Below are positions 8,580-17,895 of a DNA stretch of 64,000 nt, piece after piece (position 1 is the stretch's first letter; every line of letters starts with the position of its first letter). This DNA is from an uncultured Chloroflexota bacterium (GTDB taxonomy: Bacteria > Chloroflexota > Anaerolineae > Aggregatilineales > Phototrophicaceae), in assembly GCA_937974245.1 (NCBI GenBank), contig CALJKV010000121.1:62001-126000 (forward strand), read 5' to 3'. The notes beneath the pieces were generated by a model, which searched no databases, had not been told where the DNA came from, and saw only the letters and a list, made by a program, of their open reading frames with translations. A program made the translations under genes and the position numbers.

Positions 8580-9929
8580 TTAAGTCGGCGACGGCACAGG
8601 TGCGGTCATATCACTGGTATACCGGCGCAGGCGCGGGTAATTCCAGGCAATCCACCCGGTCATCAGTACGGTAATCACCCCACCCGACACAATAGCGAAC
8701 GGCACACCCCAGACCGACGCCACTAGCCCGGCTTCCACCTCACCCAACTGCGGCCCGCCCATGAAAAAGATCATATTGACACTGGTCATGCGTCCGCGCA
8801 GATAGTCAGGCGTGAGTATCTGGCGGAGTGTCCCGCGAATGACGGTTGAAACCGTATCCCCCGCGCCCGTCAGCGCGAAGAAAATGTAGGCCGGGATGAA
8901 TGTGGTGGAAAGGCCAAAGAACACTGTTGCGAGTCCGTAGATCGCCACGCTGATGAGCAGCACCTGCCCCTGACGGTGAATGTCCTTACGCAGCGCGACA
9001 AATCCACCGGCCAGCAACGACCCCACCGCCTGCCCCGTCGCCAGCAGGCCATACCCCGCCGCATCAAGCCCCAGGACATTCGTAGCAACTAACGGCAGCA
9101 TCGTGCGCGCCGATGAGAAAAACGTGGCGAAAAAGTCCAGCAGCATTGTCCCCCAGATAATGCGGGAACTATAGGTAAAACGCAGCCCTTCTTTGAGTGG
9201 CTCCCAACCAATTCCGCCGGTATTTATGCGTGCTTCGCCCCGGTAGTGCAGCAGCGAGAGGTTAAACGCCGCCACAAAAAAAGTGACCGCATTAATGGCA
9301 TAAATGACACCAATGTGTGTGTTCAAGACGGCCGGACTGCCCTGCTGCGAAGCCGTATCTGCCGGGCTACCCACACCGATCAGGATACCGGTCAGCGCCG
9401 GGCCGATAATCGTACCAATCTGCCACATAAGCGTATTCAGGCTGACCGCATTCGCCAGGTGTTCCCGCTTGATGAGATTCGGCACCAGCGACTGCCGGGC
9501 GGGATTGTCGAAAGCAGCAACCCCGGCAGCCAGCGCAGTGAGCAGGTAGATGACCTGCACCGTCGTTTGCCCGGTGATCGTGAGTACGGCCAGAACCACC
9601 GCCAGCGTCCCGGCGATCAGGCGTGTGCCAATCATCAGTTTACGGCGGTCAAATGTATCGGCCAGCATCCCACCCACGAGGGCAAACAGAATAATCGGAA
9701 TCACGTTGACCAGTCCCAGCAGCCCCAGCCCCAGTGCCTGAGCGTCCAGACTGATGCCATCGCCCATCGTCACTGTCTGACCGGTGAGCAGACGGGCAAC
9801 ATGCCAGTTGATCGCATATAACTGCATTTGCGAACCAACGGTGGAGAGCAATTCGCCCGACCACAGTAAACGAAAATCACGGTAGCGCAGCGCCGCCAGA
9901 CGGGGCTGCCGGGGCGTCGAAAGAGTCAT
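8580..9929 (-). CDS. MFS exporter (EntS/MFS_3 type)
   Basis: Twelve-helix major facilitator protein of 449 aa, resembling enterobactin-exporter-like and macrolide-efflux-like carriers. The opening ALRYRDFRLLWSGELLSTVG is typical. Motif A appears as GGMLADTFDRRKLMIG in the loop between helices 2 and 3. A long loop (about residues 190-235) lies between helices 6 and 7. The substrate is unknown. The start ATG at 9929 has a weak GGAACGG upstream. It is followed on the same strand by the reductase gene after about 90 nt. Confidence 0.88.
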   Translation of the reverse strand: MTLSTPRQPRLAALRYRDFRLLWSGELLSTVGSQMQLYAINWHVARLLTGQTVTMGDGISLDAQALGLGLLGLVNVIPIILFALVGGMLADTFDRRKLMIGTRLIAGTLAVVLAVLTITGQTTVQVIYLLTALAAGVAAFDNPARQSLVPNLIKREHLANAVSLNTLMWQIGTIIGPALTGILIGVGSPADTASQQGSPAVLNTHIGVIYAINAVTFFVAAFNLSLLHYRGEARINTGGIGWEPLKEGLRFTYSSRIIWGTMLLDFFATFFSSARTMLPLVATNVLGLDAAGYGLLATGQAVGSLLAGGFVALRKDIHRQGQVLLISVAIYGLATVFFGLSTTFIPAYIFFALTGAGDTVSTVIRGTLRQILTPDYLRGRMTSVNMIFFMGGPQLGEVEAGLVASVWGVPFAIVSGGVITVLMTGWIAWNYPRLRRYTSDMTAPVPSPT

Positions 9930-9998
9930 GATGCACCGTTCCAGGTGAGTTTAAATTGGAGGTAGATTATGCGACTCTAGCGCCGGAACGGAAAACGA

Positions 9999-10300
9999 TC
10001 AATGAGTCCATTGGGCAACGAAGAGACTTGATGCTTCAATTCCCGCCCGTGCCCCCTGTAGATCAGCAATCAAATCGGCAGTATCTTCAATGCCGGTTGA
10101 ATAGCGTATAGGCGTTTCGGGAATATCCATCGCGGCGGGTTCTTGCAGCGTACATTCGACATGGCTGGTCATGACCGGCGGCCCGACAACAGTTTCCACC
10201 GCATCCAGGGTGGCGGCGTCATGTCCCTTTAGAAATTTGGTTGTGCTGTGCAGCTGTACAACACCAAATCGGCACCCAACGCCAGCGGATTGGTGTTGAG
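9999..10300 (-). pseudogene. Decayed cystathionine gamma-synthase/methionine gamma-lyase-type gene
   Basis: Remnant of a PLP-dependent Cys/Met metabolism enzyme. One frame encodes NTNPLALGADLVL (about 10259-10297). A second frame encodes HSTTKFLKGHD, which contains the PLP-binding lysine motif, and a C-terminal piece IRYSTGIEDTADLIADL. The two frames are separated by an extra 8 nt (10251-10258). In intact enzymes about 170 residues separate these two motifs; here about 65 do, so there is also an internal deletion. The N-terminal half is absent. Clearly non-functional as a gamma-synthase. Confidence 0.8.
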
Positions 10301-10526
10301 CTGTTTTTTCACACAACCTATTAGAGACGTCCGCCAGGAAAATAGCAACCAATTCCTGCGAGGCCATTACGCGTCATAGCGGGTATCATCACAATCAGAC
10401 AGCCGAGGCGACTTACGGGGAGGATGGTCTGCGGGCACCCCTGTGCTTTACTTTCAAGACTCGAATTGAACCCCCCATTACCGAACTGAGTATCCACTAC
10501 GGATTATATCGAATCCACTGTCGGGG

Positions 10527-10532
10527 TATAAT
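10527..10532 (+). promoter_or_regulatory. Candidate -10 element (TATAAT) for the GldA-like operon
   Basis: A perfect TATAAT lies about 95 nt upstream of the ATG of the ATPase gene. No good -35 is found at normal spacing, so this is only a candidate. The rest of the gap 10301-10625 shows nothing else recognisable. Confidence 0.4.
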
Positions 10533-10625
10533 GTCTCCAACTTAGCGCGGACTTATCGCTTTCTGATGATTTTCTAACGTGGCGGTGTTAGTCTCATCGC
10601 GCTATGTGTGGAGAGGAGTTTCTTT

Positions 10626-11603
10626 ATGATTGAAGTCCATGATCTAACAAAGAATTATGGTGCAGTGACAGCTGTCAAAGGTGTGACATTTGCCGCCAAC
10701 CCCGGCCAGGTAACAGGTTTCCTGGGGCCGAACGGTGCTGGGAAAACTACGACGATGCGGATACTCACCGGCTTCCTGCCCCCTACGGCGGGTAAGGCGA
10801 CGGTGGCAGGCTTTGATGTATTCGACCAGAGTATGCAGGTGCGCCAGCATGTTGGCTATCTGCCGGAAAGCGTGCCGCTCTACCGCGACATGACGACCCT
10901 CGGCTATCTGATGTATATCGCTGAGATTCGCGGCGTGAAGCAGCGGCGTGACCGGGCAATGGATGTCCTTAAACGAGTGGCACTGGAAAACCGAGCGAAT
11001 AGCCACATCCGAGCACTCTCGAAAGGGATGCGGCAGCGTGTCGGGCTGGCACAGGCGCTCATCCATGATCCTGAAGTGCTAATTCTGGATGAGCCGACGA
11101 TTGGCCTCGACCCAATTCAGGTGATGGAATTGCGTGACCTCGTGCGCGACCTGGGGCACGACCACACAGTACTGTTCAGCACCCACATTCTTTCGGAAGC
11201 CGAACAGGTCTGTGACAAGGTGGTGATTATCCACCAGGGGAACATCGTCGCCCAGGGCGCACCGCTTGAACTACGGACACACCTCGAACGCGGCGGGCGC
11301 ATCCTGGTGCGGGTAGATACCCAGATAGACACGGCACTGGCAGTTATCCGCGAGGTGCCGGGGGTCAATACAGCAGAGATGGCGGTGGATGGCATCATCG
11401 TCACCCCCACTTCAGCAGATGTGGACCCCCGCCCAGCCATCGCCCGTGCCATCGTTGAGGAGGGATGGAACCTGATGGAACTACGCCCGGCAGCCGTCAA
11501 CCTGGAAGAAATCTTCCTGGAACTCACCCGCGCTGACCAACAGGCGGAGATAAGCGATATAGCAGACGATTCCCTCGACGAAGCGGAGGTCGCCAATGGG
11601 TAA
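10626..11603 (+). CDS. ABC transporter ATP-binding protein, GldA-like
   Basis: Cytoplasmic ATPase (325 aa) of an ABC-2 type system. Walker A GPNGAGKTT is at 34-42, followed by the signature LSKGMRQRVG and Walker B VLILDEPTIGLDP. An extra C-terminal region (about 220-325) is typical of GldA/NatA-type subunits. The start at 10626 is chosen because GAGGAG lies 7 nt upstream; an upstream GTG overlaps that site. It overlaps the downstream permease by 8 nt. With the next three genes it forms the widespread GldA/GldF/GldG-like plus DUF4340 cluster, named from Bacteroidetes gliding but common in non-gliding bacteria. Confidence 0.93.
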   Translation: MIEVHDLTKNYGAVTAVKGVTFAANPGQVTGFLGPNGAGKTTTMRILTGFLPPTAGKATVAGFDVFDQSMQVRQHVGYLPESVPLYRDMTTLGYLMYIAEIRGVKQRRDRAMDVLKRVALENRANSHIRALSKGMRQRVGLAQALIHDPEVLILDEPTIGLDPIQVMELRDLVRDLGHDHTVLFSTHILSEAEQVCDKVVIIHQGNIVAQGAPLELRTHLERGGRILVRVDTQIDTALAVIREVPGVNTAEMAVDGIIVTPTSADVDPRPAIARAIVEEGWNLMELRPAAVNLEEIFLELTRADQQAEISDIADDSLDEAEVANG

Positions 11604-12351
11604 GATATTTGCAGTATTCAAGCGCGAATTAGGGCTGTACTTCCGGTCTCCGGTAGCTTATGCCGTCGCCTTCGCGCTGCTCCTTTTCTTTGGGCTGTGG
11701 TTCAGCAACCGGGTTGACCAGGTCAGCCAGGCGCAATACCCGGCGGACTTCGTAAACAATGTCCCCAGTTTACTCACTTTCCTTATGTTCCTGGTCGCGC
11801 CGCTGCTCACTATGCGGCTGCTGGCCGAAGAAACCCGTGAAGGCACGCTGGAAACCCTTATGACGCTGCCGATCCGTGAATCGCAGTTCATCCTCGGCAA
11901 ATTCCTGGCGGTCTGGGCCTATTACACAGTGCTGCTCGCAATTACTGTTGTTTATCACATCATCGTCACGCAGATTGGTGTCCCTGACCTGGGTCGGGTC
12001 TTTGGGCTGTACCTGGGTGCATGGCTGTATGGAGGCGCGGTGCTGGCGGTGGCGATGGTTTGGTCGGCGGTGACAGAAGACCAGATTGTAGCGGCCTTCC
12101 TGGGCGCAGCAACGATTCTCATGCTCGTGCTGGTGGAACTGGCCGCGAACTGGATCGCCAGCCTGCCTGACCAGGGGACGATTACCTGGCTGGTGGATTT
12201 CGTGCGCGAGTTCAGCCTGCCCGCCCATTATGACGCTACACTGGCTGTCGGGGTGATCCGCGCCGAGGACATCCTGTACTTTGTCTTTTTGATGGCAGCC
12301 GCGTTATTTATCACAACGCGCATTGTAGAAGTCAGGCGGTGGCGTTCATGA
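11596..12351 (+). CDS. ABC-2 type permease, GldF-like
   Basis: Integral membrane permease, 251 aa with about six helices. It begins with the amphipathic KIFAVFKRELGLYFRSPVAY that is characteristic of ABC-2 permeases, and contains RLLAEETREGTLETLMTLPI, a conserved coupling segment. It overlaps the ATPase gene by 8 nt and the downstream gene by the tetranucleotide ATGA, indicating a tightly coupled operon. The substrate of such systems is not established. Confidence 0.92.
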   Translation: MGKIFAVFKRELGLYFRSPVAYAVAFALLLFFGLWFSNRVDQVSQAQYPADFVNNVPSLLTFLMFLVAPLLTMRLLAEETREGTLETLMTLPIRESQFILGKFLAVWAYYTVLLAITVVYHIIVTQIGVPDLGRVFGLYLGAWLYGGAVLAVAMVWSAVTEDQIVAAFLGAATILMLVLVELAANWIASLPDQGTITWLVDFVREFSLPAHYDATLAVGVIRAEDILYFVFLMAAALFITTRIVEVRRWRS

Positions 12352-14048
12352 CTCAACAAACTCCCAATACAACCAATCCTGAAGCAGAGGCGTTCATCCC
12401 GCCCTATTTTATGTTGATTCTGGCCGGGCTAGGGCTGGTCGTGGCACTGGTCGTCAAGCTGACACAACCGGAATTCGGGGTGGTCGGCTGGGGCGGGCTG
12501 GGACTGGCAGCGCTGGCACTGGTGGCCTGGATGCTGCTCGACCCGGCACAGGCGAAGGCCATTTTCACCGGGCGCACGGCCAAATATGGCGGCACAACCA
12601 TCGTCGTAACTGCGGTATTCATCGCCGCCCTGATTGCCGCCTATGCCATTGTCAAACAGCAGAGCTGGCGTGTTGACCTGACCCAGGTGGATAACTTTTC
12701 ACTCAATGACCAGTCCAAAGCGGTGATAGAGGGATTGGCAATTGACCCCAGCGCGCCGGATATTCGTATTCTGGCATTCTACGGGACAGCCCAGGCCGGA
12801 CAGCGTGACCGGGACTCGGTTTTGTTTGATGACTATGCAGCGGCCAGCCAGGGCAAGATCAGCTACGAATTTACAGACCCGGATCGCAATCTGGTCCTGG
12901 CGCAGGCTTACGATATTCAGCGTGCCGGGCAAATTGCGGTGGTACCGCTGAATGCCACCGGGGAACTGGATACCGAAAATGCCGAACGGGTGGATTTCTT
13001 CAGCCAGGAGGAACTCACAAACGCGATTGTACGCGTGGCTGCATCCGGCGATTTCCGCGCTTATTTCCTGGCGGTAGAGGCCGGGCTGAGCCTGACAGAT
13101 ACCGGTGCGGGCGGTCTTGCCACCCTCAACACGAATCTGACAGACCGGCTGAGTTGGAAGACCAAAGAGGTCAGCCTGTTCGATCTGACCAGCCCTGACA
13201 GCGAGACACGGCTGGGCGACCCGGCGGCTGATGGTGAAGTCGTCGTTATCATTGGCGGCGGCAGTCCCCTGCCCGACGCCCAGTTACAAGCCCTGACCGA
13301 CTATCTGAACAACGGTGGGGACATGGTTTTATTTGCCGCGCCCAGCAACGCTGACGGCACGCTGAACCTGGCGACGGCTGATAACCTGAATACCTACCTG
13401 TGGGAAAACTACGGACTGCGAATCGCCAACGATGTGATCCTGGATACGACTCAGGCTTTTTCGAGCGGGCTGGAACCGGTCTCTCAGGACTTTGACCAGA
13501 CGCACTATATCACGAGTATTCTGGCGGGGGTTGACCAGCCGCGCATGGTGTTTGAAGTTCCGCACACCATCGAAATCGCCCCAACGCTGCCTGACAATGT
13601 CACCATAAGTGAACTGGCACTTACCAGCGCCGGGTCGTATGTCAAAACTGATATGGTTGCACTGGCAAATGGCGCCTTCGAGAAGACCGCGGATGACGCC
13701 ACCGGGCCATTTGTCGTGCTGGCGGCGGCGGAAAACAGCGCCACCGGGTCGCGCATCGTGGTTTTCAGCAGTATGTTCGCGGCGACCAACCAGTACGCAG
13801 ACCTGCGCTCATTGAATGTCTTCAATGCCGATGTCGCGCTGCGCAGTCTGGCGTGGGTCACGGGCTTTGACCAGTTCATCACCCAGGTACCACAGGTCAC
13901 GACTCAATCGCGCCCGGAAGATACGCCGATTTTCGTGGATCAGCAAACAAGCTGGATGATTAACTTTGTCGTGATTATCCTGCTGCCGTTCGGTGTGTTG
14001 GGTATTGGTATGCTGGTATGGTGGAATAACCGCGAACGCAGCTTTTAA
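12348..14048 (+). CDS. GldG-like extracytoplasmic component of ABC system
   Basis: 566-aa membrane protein. Two helices follow residue 15 and another is near residues 85-105. A large extracytoplasmic region (about 110-525) matches the ABC-type uncharacterised transport domain found in GldG. A final helix at about 540-560 ends in a basic tail (WWNNRERSF). The phrase EVVVIIGGGSPLPDAQLQALTDYLNNGG is typical of the domain. The ATG at 12348 overlaps the preceding TGA; an in-frame GTG at 12339 is possible but less likely. It probably works with the ATPase and permease at the membrane. Confidence 0.88.
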   Translation: MTQQTPNTTNPEAEAFIPPYFMLILAGLGLVVALVVKLTQPEFGVVGWGGLGLAALALVAWMLLDPAQAKAIFTGRTAKYGGTTIVVTAVFIAALIAAYAIVKQQSWRVDLTQVDNFSLNDQSKAVIEGLAIDPSAPDIRILAFYGTAQAGQRDRDSVLFDDYAAASQGKISYEFTDPDRNLVLAQAYDIQRAGQIAVVPLNATGELDTENAERVDFFSQEELTNAIVRVAASGDFRAYFLAVEAGLSLTDTGAGGLATLNTNLTDRLSWKTKEVSLFDLTSPDSETRLGDPAADGEVVVIIGGGSPLPDAQLQALTDYLNNGGDMVLFAAPSNADGTLNLATADNLNTYLWENYGLRIANDVILDTTQAFSSGLEPVSQDFDQTHYITSILAGVDQPRMVFEVPHTIEIAPTLPDNVTISELALTSAGSYVKTDMVALANGAFEKTADDATGPFVVLAAAENSATGSRIVVFSSMFAATNQYADLRSLNVFNADVALRSLAWVTGFDQFITQVPQVTTQSRPEDTPIFVDQQTSWMINFVVIILLPFGVLGIGMLVWWNNRERSF

Positions 14049-14060
14049 AGGAGAAGATGT

Positions 14061-14837
14061 ATGCGCTTGAATCGGGGAACACTCATTTTGCTGCTGGTCA
14101 GCCTGGTGATTATCATCATGGTGGGCGTGCTGGGCAGCCAACCGCAGGAATCACTGGTGACACCGACACCGACTGGCGAAGGCGCCGGGGCGCTGTTCCC
14201 GTCTATTGCGGAAACAACTGATCAGGGCGGCATCAACCGTTTTGAGATCATCAATAACGAGACGGGAGAGCGCACACTCCTGACTAAAGATGATAGCGCT
14301 CTGTGGACGATCACCGAGACTTCCTATGCCCAGGCGCTGGACACAGACCAGCTTAAAGCGGTGGGTTCGATGAGCGTTATGGCGAGCTTAACGGCCTTCC
14401 AGCAGTTCGCGGCAGAAGGAAATCTGGATGACTATGGCCTGGAGAACCCGGCCTACACGCTGGTATTAACCGGCACAGATGACGCAACCTATACACTGCA
14501 TATCGGGCTGCAAAGCACGATCACACAACGCTTCTTCGCGCGAGTCAATGATGACCGGGGGACGGTGTATGTACTGCCCCGCGATCTAGTGAGCGGACTA
14601 ACCAGCCTGGTTGAACAGCCGCCGTATGTCGCCTCGCCCACGCCTACAGTGACAGCGACGCGCACACCCAATCCGGTCAGTGAGGTTGACCAGACGGCGA
14701 CAGCGACAGTGGAAATCGGTCAGTTCCTGGACAGTATGACGGCCACCGCCGACGCACTGGTCACGCCCACGCCAGAGGCCGAAGTCACGGCCGAAGTCAC
14801 GGCCGAAGCCACAGCGGAGGCGACAGAAGCGCCGTAA
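14061..14837 (+). CDS. DUF4340 membrane-anchored protein
   Basis: 258 aa with an N-terminal signal anchor (about 8-27) and an extracytoplasmic DUF4340 domain (about 45-190). The domain includes WTITETSYAQALDTDQL and LENPAYTLVLTG. The tail (from about 195) is low complexity: Thr/Pro-rich, then Glu/Val/Ala/Thr repeats ending in TAEATEAP. AAGGAG precedes the ATG. DUF4340 proteins regularly accompany GldG-like proteins; the role is unknown. It closes the operon. Confidence 0.85.
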   Translation: MRLNRGTLILLLVSLVIIIMVGVLGSQPQESLVTPTPTGEGAGALFPSIAETTDQGGINRFEIINNETGERTLLTKDDSALWTITETSYAQALDTDQLKAVGSMSVMASLTAFQQFAAEGNLDDYGLENPAYTLVLTGTDDATYTLHIGLQSTITQRFFARVNDDRGTVYVLPRDLVSGLTSLVEQPPYVASPTPTVTATRTPNPVSEVDQTATATVEIGQFLDSMTATADALVTPTPEAEVTAEVTAEATAEATEAP

Positions 14838-14845
14838 AAACTCTC

Positions 14846-14874
14846 TTGACCAGTCCCCCGCCGTGTGCTACCAT
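14846..14874 (+). promoter_or_regulatory. Sigma-70-type promoter of tRNA-Arg
   Basis: TTGACC (14846-14851), a 17-nt spacer and TACCAT (14869-14874) place the start of transcription about 8 nt before the mature tRNA. Confidence 0.65.
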
Positions 14875-14888
14875 ACAGGCATCAACCA

Positions 14889-14961
14889 GTGCCTGTAGCT
14901 CAGCGGATAGAGCATTTGCCTACGGAGCAAAGGGCCGGGGGTTCGAATCCCTCCAGGCACG
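14889..14961 (+). tRNA. tRNA-Arg(ACG)
   Basis: A 73-nt cloverleaf. The acceptor stem GTGCCTG/CAGGCAC is fully paired. The D arm is GCTC/GAGC. The anticodon stem TTTGC/GCAAA has loop CTACGGA and anticodon ACG, read as ICG after deamination and decoding CGU/C/A. A 5-nt variable loop follows, then the T arm GGGGG-TTCGAAT-CCCTC. The discriminator is G, and CCA is not encoded (CTC follows). Confidence 0.95.
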
Positions 14962-14968
14962 CTCATCA

Positions 14969-14990
14969 CCCCTCTCTAGAGGGGTTTTTT
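14969..14990 (+). terminator. Rho-independent terminator after tRNA-Arg
   Basis: Stem CCCCTC/GAGGGG with loop TCTA is followed by six T residues, 8 nt after the tRNA. Confidence 0.85.
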
Positions 14991-15090
14991 GTTCCCCCCC
15001 AATAGTGAGGCGTTCTCCCCCCGCCAAATCACCCTTTGGCCTATAATGAAACTATGAATCGTACTGGCTGAAACCATCAGGGGGATGATA

Positions 15091-15834
15091 ATGGCCGCTG
15101 TTTTACAAGCTGAGAAGTTGAGCAAGCAGTACCATATGGGCACTGTCACGGTGGACGCTCTGCGCGGAGTGGATTTTCACATTGAGGCAGGCGAGTTCGT
15201 TGCTATCATGGGACCGTCCGGGTCGGGTAAATCTACCTTGCTGCACCTGCTCGGCGGATTGGATAACCCGACCAGCGGCGATGTGCTGCTGGATGGCCGG
15301 CGTTACCGGGGCATGTCCGATGACCAGCTCACCCTGATCCGCCGCCGCCAGATCGGTTTCATCTTCCAGTTCTTCAACTTGCTCCCTACCCTGACAGCAG
15401 CCGAGAACGTGGCGCTGCCTCTGGTGATTGATGGTAAACGCCCTACCCCGGAGCGGGTGGCCGACTTGCTGGCGCTCATCGGTCTTGGGGATCGCCACGA
15501 CCACAGGCCGCACCAGCTCTCCGGTGGGCAGCAGCAGCGCGTCGCCATTGCGCGGGCACTGGTCACACAGCCCAAAATTGTGCTGGCGGACGAACCCACC
15601 GGCAACCTGGACAGCCAATCCGGGCAGGCGGTGCTGGATTTACTGCGCCGCGCCTGCGACGAACACGACCAGACAATCATCATGGTGACACACGATCACC
15701 ACGCTGCTGCTACCGCTGACCGTGTCGTGTTCCTCAAGGACGGCGGTATCGTCAACACGCTTGATATGAACATGACCGATGGTAAAACCCGCACTCAGAC
15801 CGTCGCCGCCGTCATGGCTGACCTGGAACTCTAG
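15091..15834 (+). CDS. MacB/LolD-family ABC ATPase
   Basis: ATPase (247 aa) of a MacB/LolD-type system. It has Walker A GPSGSGKST, a Q-loop FQFFNLLPTLTAAENV, the signature LSGGQQQR and Walker B IVLADEPTGNLD, all characteristic of the MacB subfamily. Two ATGs are possible. The one at 15091 is preferred because AGGGGG ends 6 nt before it, whereas it abuts the ATG at 15085. The partner permease begins 10 nt after the stop. Such pairs act as mechanotransmission exporters or in lipoprotein handling. Confidence 0.93.
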   Translation: MAAVLQAEKLSKQYHMGTVTVDALRGVDFHIEAGEFVAIMGPSGSGKSTLLHLLGGLDNPTSGDVLLDGRRYRGMSDDQLTLIRRRQIGFIFQFFNLLPTLTAAENVALPLVIDGKRPTPERVADLLALIGLGDRHDHRPHQLSGGQQQRVAIARALVTQPKIVLADEPTGNLDSQSGQAVLDLLRRACDEHDQTIIMVTHDHHAAATADRVVFLKDGGIVNTLDMNMTDGKTRTQTVAAVMADLEL

Positions 15835-15844
15835 GGGGAACGCG

Positions 15845-17887
15845 ATGAAATCCATTTACGGGTTAGCCTGGCGCAACCTGAGCGCCAACCGGGTGCGGTC
15901 GCTCCTGAGTGTGCTGGCGGTGATCCTCGGTGTATCAGTCACGATTGCGGGCAGCATCATCATCGAGTCGGTGCGTGAAGGTGTTCTCAAGTCAGAAGAA
16001 CTGCGCGTTTTGATGGAAGGGTTGATCGGCCTATTGGACCCGGCCATGCTGTTTATCGGCATCGCCGTCATGATGGCCGGGGGCTTCCTGATTTTCAACA
16101 CATTTGGCATGGCGATCACCCAGCGCCGCCAGCAGATCGGCGGGCTGCGCGCCCTGGGCATGACACGGGGGCAGGTAATGCGTGTAATCCTGGCTGAAGC
16201 CGCCCTGCTAGCGGTGGTCGGCGTCGTCCTTGGCGTCGTATTGAGTGGCGTGCTGGGACAGGTGATGGTCGCTTTTATAAAGCAACTTGCCGGGGATATG
16301 CTCGCCTTTGGCGACGCTGCGCCTACCATGCCGGTGGTGGTGTTCGCCGCCGTCATGGGGTTGGTGATTACGCTGTTCTCGGTACTCATCCCCGCCCGCC
16401 GCGCCGCCCGTGTTGCGCCGCTGGACGCGCTGCGCAAGCCGGAAGCCGCCGGGGTTGAAGGCATCTCGCGCTGGAAAACGGCACTGGGTGCGCTGCTGCT
16501 GACCGCCCTGCTGGCCTACGTCATCGCCGCACCGCCGGGCGAATGGGTCACGTACCCGCTTGACTTTACCCTGACACTGCTTTTTGTCGGGCTGTGGCTG
16601 GCCGGTGTCAGCCTCGTCCTCCCCGCCCTCATCAGCCTGGCAGCCCAACTTGGCAAACGGCTGATGCCCGGCACGATTGGGCGACTGGTGACCGATAACG
16701 TCCAGCGCGCACGCGGTAGAACCTCGCTCACAGTGTTCACACTGGCTTTCGCGCTATTGGTACTCATCGGGCTGACGGGCTTCCTGAAGTTTTTCCTGCT
16801 ATACGGCATCGGTTCATCAATGGAACCCGCCGAAGAGCGAGATGCATTGTTCATCACACGGGTGGATATTCTGAAAGGCTGGGGCGCGACAATCGCACTC
16901 GACCTGGATTCGATCCTGCTGACCGAGGAAGAACACCAGGCCATCCTGGAGACGGTTGAGGGCAGCGCCTATACCGTCTCCAGTTACTTTGTCGTCGTGC
17001 CGGAAATTTCATTCCTGGGCGACGCTTACTTCTCCTACATGCTCGACCCGACACTGGCACGCAATACCCAATCCATGTTCACCTTTACCGAGGGGGATTG
17101 GGATTTCGCCCTGCCGATTATGGAGGCTGGATGTGGTGTGCTGGTCGTCCCAGCAGTCGCGGCGCGGCATAACGCCGGTCTGGGCGACACGATCAGCGTG
17201 ACCGGGCGTGACGGCCCGCTGGAATGCACGATTGCCGGGATTGGATCGGGGGTCGCCGGGGCATCCATTATCAGCGACACTGTGCGCGACCAGATCACCG
17301 ATATGAACCCGGCGCTGGTGCTGGTCGTCCCGTATGCCGACACTGACCCTGTTACATTTCAGGCCACGCTAGATGCTCTGGTGGCGGCGTATCCGACACT
17401 GCACATCGTGCAGATTACCGGGTTCATGGTCGTGCTGGAAGATTCGCTCGACATCGTCAATGTTTCACTCAACGCCATGCTCCTGTTAGCGACTTTCGCG
17501 GCGGCGTTCGGCGTAGTCAACACTATGATGATGAGCATGGATGAACGGCGCCACGAGTTTGGCTTGCTGCGCGCCATTGGCACGACCCGCGCCCAGATGC
17601 GCCGCCTCATCATCAGTGAGGCCGCACTCATGGGCATCATTGGCGGCGTGGTCGGGTTTCTCGCCGGGATAGGTGTCCTGGTGATTATTGTAATGACCTA
17701 CGGACTAAACAGCATCGGCGTTGCGCAGAACCTGAGGACGGCGGCAATGGCTTCGGCACAGCCTGCGGCGGTCATGGGGCTAGTTGGCGTCATTGTTGCG
17801 CCTATTATCGCATCGCTGGCGGCCTGGCTACCGGCACGCGGCATCCTGCGGGAAAAGCCGGTTGCCGCCATTCCTCGCCTGCAATAG
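15845..17887 (+). CDS. FtsX-like (type VII) ABC permease with reduced first ectodomain
   Basis: 680-aa permease. Helix 1 (about 17-40) is followed by only about 35 residues before the next helices (near residue 60), so the first extracytoplasmic domain of LolC/MacB-like proteins is nearly absent. An FtsX repeat follows (GGLRALGMTRGQVMRVILAE), then a middle helix cluster. A large second ectodomain spans about 335-535, and a C-terminal FtsX domain contains GLLRAIGTTRAQMRRLIISE. The start at 15845 has AGGGGGAA upstream. It pairs with the preceding ATPase. Confidence 0.9.
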   Translation: MKSIYGLAWRNLSANRVRSLLSVLAVILGVSVTIAGSIIIESVREGVLKSEELRVLMEGLIGLLDPAMLFIGIAVMMAGGFLIFNTFGMAITQRRQQIGGLRALGMTRGQVMRVILAEAALLAVVGVVLGVVLSGVLGQVMVAFIKQLAGDMLAFGDAAPTMPVVVFAAVMGLVITLFSVLIPARRAARVAPLDALRKPEAAGVEGISRWKTALGALLLTALLAYVIAAPPGEWVTYPLDFTLTLLFVGLWLAGVSLVLPALISLAAQLGKRLMPGTIGRLVTDNVQRARGRTSLTVFTLAFALLVLIGLTGFLKFFLLYGIGSSMEPAEERDALFITRVDILKGWGATIALDLDSILLTEEEHQAILETVEGSAYTVSSYFVVVPEISFLGDAYFSYMLDPTLARNTQSMFTFTEGDWDFALPIMEAGCGVLVVPAVAARHNAGLGDTISVTGRDGPLECTIAGIGSGVAGASIISDTVRDQITDMNPALVLVVPYADTDPVTFQATLDALVAAYPTLHIVQITGFMVVLEDSLDIVNVSLNAMLLLATFAAAFGVVNTMMMSMDERRHEFGLLRAIGTTRAQMRRLIISEAALMGIIGGVVGFLAGIGVLVIIVMTYGLNSIGVAQNLRTAAMASAQPAAVMGLVGVIVAPIIASLAAWLPARGILREKPVAAIPRLQ

Positions 17888-17895
17888 GACAACCT

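Noticed and set aside
14846..15046. A 66-codon frame across the tRNA region
   Set aside because: Its middle is simply the translated tRNA-Arg gene; no ribosome site and no protein family.
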